In this document: positions 13,445-14,540 of the stretch, one piece after another | Layout: every line of letters starts with the position of its first letter | Position numbering within the stretch: position 1 is the stretch's first letter | DNA from: Acidobacteriota bacterium | Lineage (GTDB): Bacteria > Acidobacteriota > Terriglobia > Terriglobales > Acidobacteriaceae | Direction: 5' to 3' | Length of the DNA: 14,540 nt | Assembly: GCA_021810175.1 (NCBI GenBank) | Contig: JAJZJJ010000019.1 | Location: 1 to 14,540 of the forward strand | Program-made: the position numbers and the translations under genes | The notes under the pieces: generated by a model | What the model saw: the letters and a program-made list of their open reading frames with translations, nothing else | What the model was told of the DNA's origin: nothing | The model's database searches: none

Positions 13445-14430
13445 AATCGTTTTGGTCCAGTATCGTCTGTGCAGCCCTGGTGCTGGCCTGCATCGCGGCG
13501 CCCGCGCATTTTGCCTCTGCTCAGACCGCGCCCAGGGCCGTGGCCGGCCCGCAAAAGGTCATCATCGATACCGATATCGGCGACGACATCGACGATGCCT
13601 TCGCGGTTGCTCTCGCCCTCTCCAGCCACCGCGTGCAAATCCTCGGGATCACCACCGCATGGGGCGATACCGACCTCCGTGCCCGCCTCGCCGAGCGCCT
13701 CCTCACGGCTACCGGGCACACCGCAATCCCCGTCAGTGCCGGACCTGAGACCAAACCCACCAACACCTTCACCCAGCGGCTCTGGGCGAGTCACTTCCCC
13801 CAACGGCACTGGGGCAGCGCCGTCAGCTTCATCGCCAGCGAAATTCACCGTTACCCCGGCCAGATCACTCTGATCTGCATTGCTCCCCTCAGCAATGTCG
13901 GCGCGCTCATTCAAAAGGATCCGGCCGCCTTCCATCAGCTCCGGCGCGTGGTCATGATGGGCGGCTCCATCTACCGCGGCTACGGCGACCTCGGCTTTCT
14001 GCCCAGCCACGGCCCCAGCCCCGAATACAACATTCGCACGGATATCCCCGCGGCGAAGGAGCTCTTCGCCTCCGGAGTTCCCATCTATCTCATGCCTCTC
14101 GACTCCACGCAGCTTAAGCTCAATGAGGTGCTGCGCGCCAAACTCTTCAGCCGCGATACACGCGCAACCAACGCGCTCACGGAACTCTACGAGGAGTGGA
14201 CCAACGCGACCCAGAACCCCACGCCCACGCTCTACGACGCCATGGCCGTCGCCGACGTCCTGAAGCCCTCGCTCTGTCCCACCACGCCCCTGCACATCGC
14301 CGTCGACGATCAGGGCTACACACGAGTTGAGCCTGGCCCTCCCAACGCCAACGTCTGTCTTCGGTCAAACTCCACGCGCTTCTTCCATTTCTATTTCCAC
14401 ACGCTTCTCGGCGAGGCCCCATCTCACTGA
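13441..14430 (+). CDS. Secreted (periplasmic) nucleoside hydrolase
   Basis: 329 aa from a GTG at 13441-13443, which overlaps the rbsK stop (GTGA) and has AAGGAGG (13427-13433) 7 nt upstream, so the start is well supported. A Sec signal (MKSFWSSIVCAALVLACIAAPAHFASAQ, cleavage about 28) predicts a periplasmic enzyme; C17 lies in no clear lipobox. The family cleaves the N-glycosidic bond of ribonucleosides to base and ribose with a bound Ca2+. Signature DTDIGDDIDDAFA (43-55) is the DTDPGxDDA loop with two extra residues. APLSNV (148-153), MMGGS (172-176) and EYNIRTDIPAA (195-205) match the APLTN, MGG and E-x-N-x-x-x-D-x-x-AA motifs. In the C-terminal motif, LYDAMA (264-269), Tyr replaces the usual catalytic His before the Ca-binding D266. 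Base preference is unknown. It is coupled with rbsK. Confidence 0.9.
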   Translation: MKSFWSSIVCAALVLACIAAPAHFASAQTAPRAVAGPQKVIIDTDIGDDIDDAFAVALALSSHRVQILGITTAWGDTDLRARLAERLLTATGHTAIPVSAGPETKPTNTFTQRLWASHFPQRHWGSAVSFIASEIHRYPGQITLICIAPLSNVGALIQKDPAAFHQLRRVVMMGGSIYRGYGDLGFLPSHGPSPEYNIRTDIPAAKELFASGVPIYLMPLDSTQLKLNEVLRAKLFSRDTRATNALTELYEEWTNATQNPTPTLYDAMAVADVLKPSLCPTTPLHIAVDDQGYTRVEPGPPNANVCLRSNSTRFFHFYFHTLLGEAPSH

Positions 14431-14540
14431 CGAAGCCCACAGCGCCGCATGCGCCTCTGCTATCGGCAGCCAGCCGCGGGGCTGCGACACCACTGCGCGC
14501 ACGCCCACAACCCGCTCGTTCGCAAGCACCGTCCGCCGAT
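14431..14540. other. Right edge, no gene called
   Basis: The last 110 nt after the nucleoside hydrolase stop contain no recognisable coding tail on the minus strand and no supported start on the plus strand. A small stem, CAGCC/GGCTG, is present near 14470-14490 without a U-tract. A ribose or nucleobase transporter would be expected beyond the edge, but nothing here shows it. Confidence 0.5.

Noticed and set aside
1..14540. CRISPR arrays, insertion sequences, phage genes or anti-phage systems
   Set aside because: No spaced repeats, transposase, integrase or defence-type gene was seen on either strand.

Overview
The window looks like a chromosomal segment from an Acidobacteriota (Terriglobia/Acidobacteriaceae-like) bacterium. 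The main evidence is a giant Oar-type TonB-dependent receptor with an N-terminal carboxypeptidase-regulatory-like domain, moderately high G+C, and the mix of Tat-exported and orphan proteins beside it. The lineage is inferred from gene style, because no phylogenetic marker was compared.

Left half (1-5630), housekeeping and general genes. The tail of a probable class I SAM methyltransferase (+) overlaps by 3 nt a convergent zinc alcohol dehydrogenase (-). Next come an SRPBCC/AHSA1 protein (-), a ymdB-map pair (-; cyclic-nucleotide phosphodiesterase-like protein and type I methionine aminopeptidase), a divergent cysteine-less Rrf2 regulator (+), a NorM-type MATE exporter (-) and tRNA-Ser(GGA) (+).

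Right half (5706-14430), a divergent gene block that reads as one regulon. On the minus strand lie the TonB-dependent receptor, a Tat-exported alkaline-phosphatase-fold protein and a 402-aa cytoplasmic orphan; the last two are only 3 nt apart. On the plus strand lie ribokinase (rbsK) and a secreted nucleoside hydrolase, overlapping by 4 nt. Between the two arms is a 738-bp intergenic region with two divergent promoters of the same design. Each has a perfect TTGACA -35, then exactly 36 nt, then a perfect 12-bp LacI-type palindrome placed just after the expected transcription start. One palindrome is TGAAACGTTTCA and the other TGAAAGCTTTCA, differing only in the central CG/GC.

How the genes may work together (inference): a LacI-family repressor, not encoded here, would hold off both arms. 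On induction the receptor would import a nucleoside- or nucleotide-like ligand across the outer membrane. The Tat-exported phosphatase-fold protein might act on it in the periplasm. The secreted nucleoside hydrolase would release ribose, and cytoplasmic RbsK would phosphorylate it. No ribose permease and no LacI regulator is seen; they may lie beyond 14540 or elsewhere. The role of the 402-aa orphan is unknown. This operator-linked locus is the most interesting part of the window.
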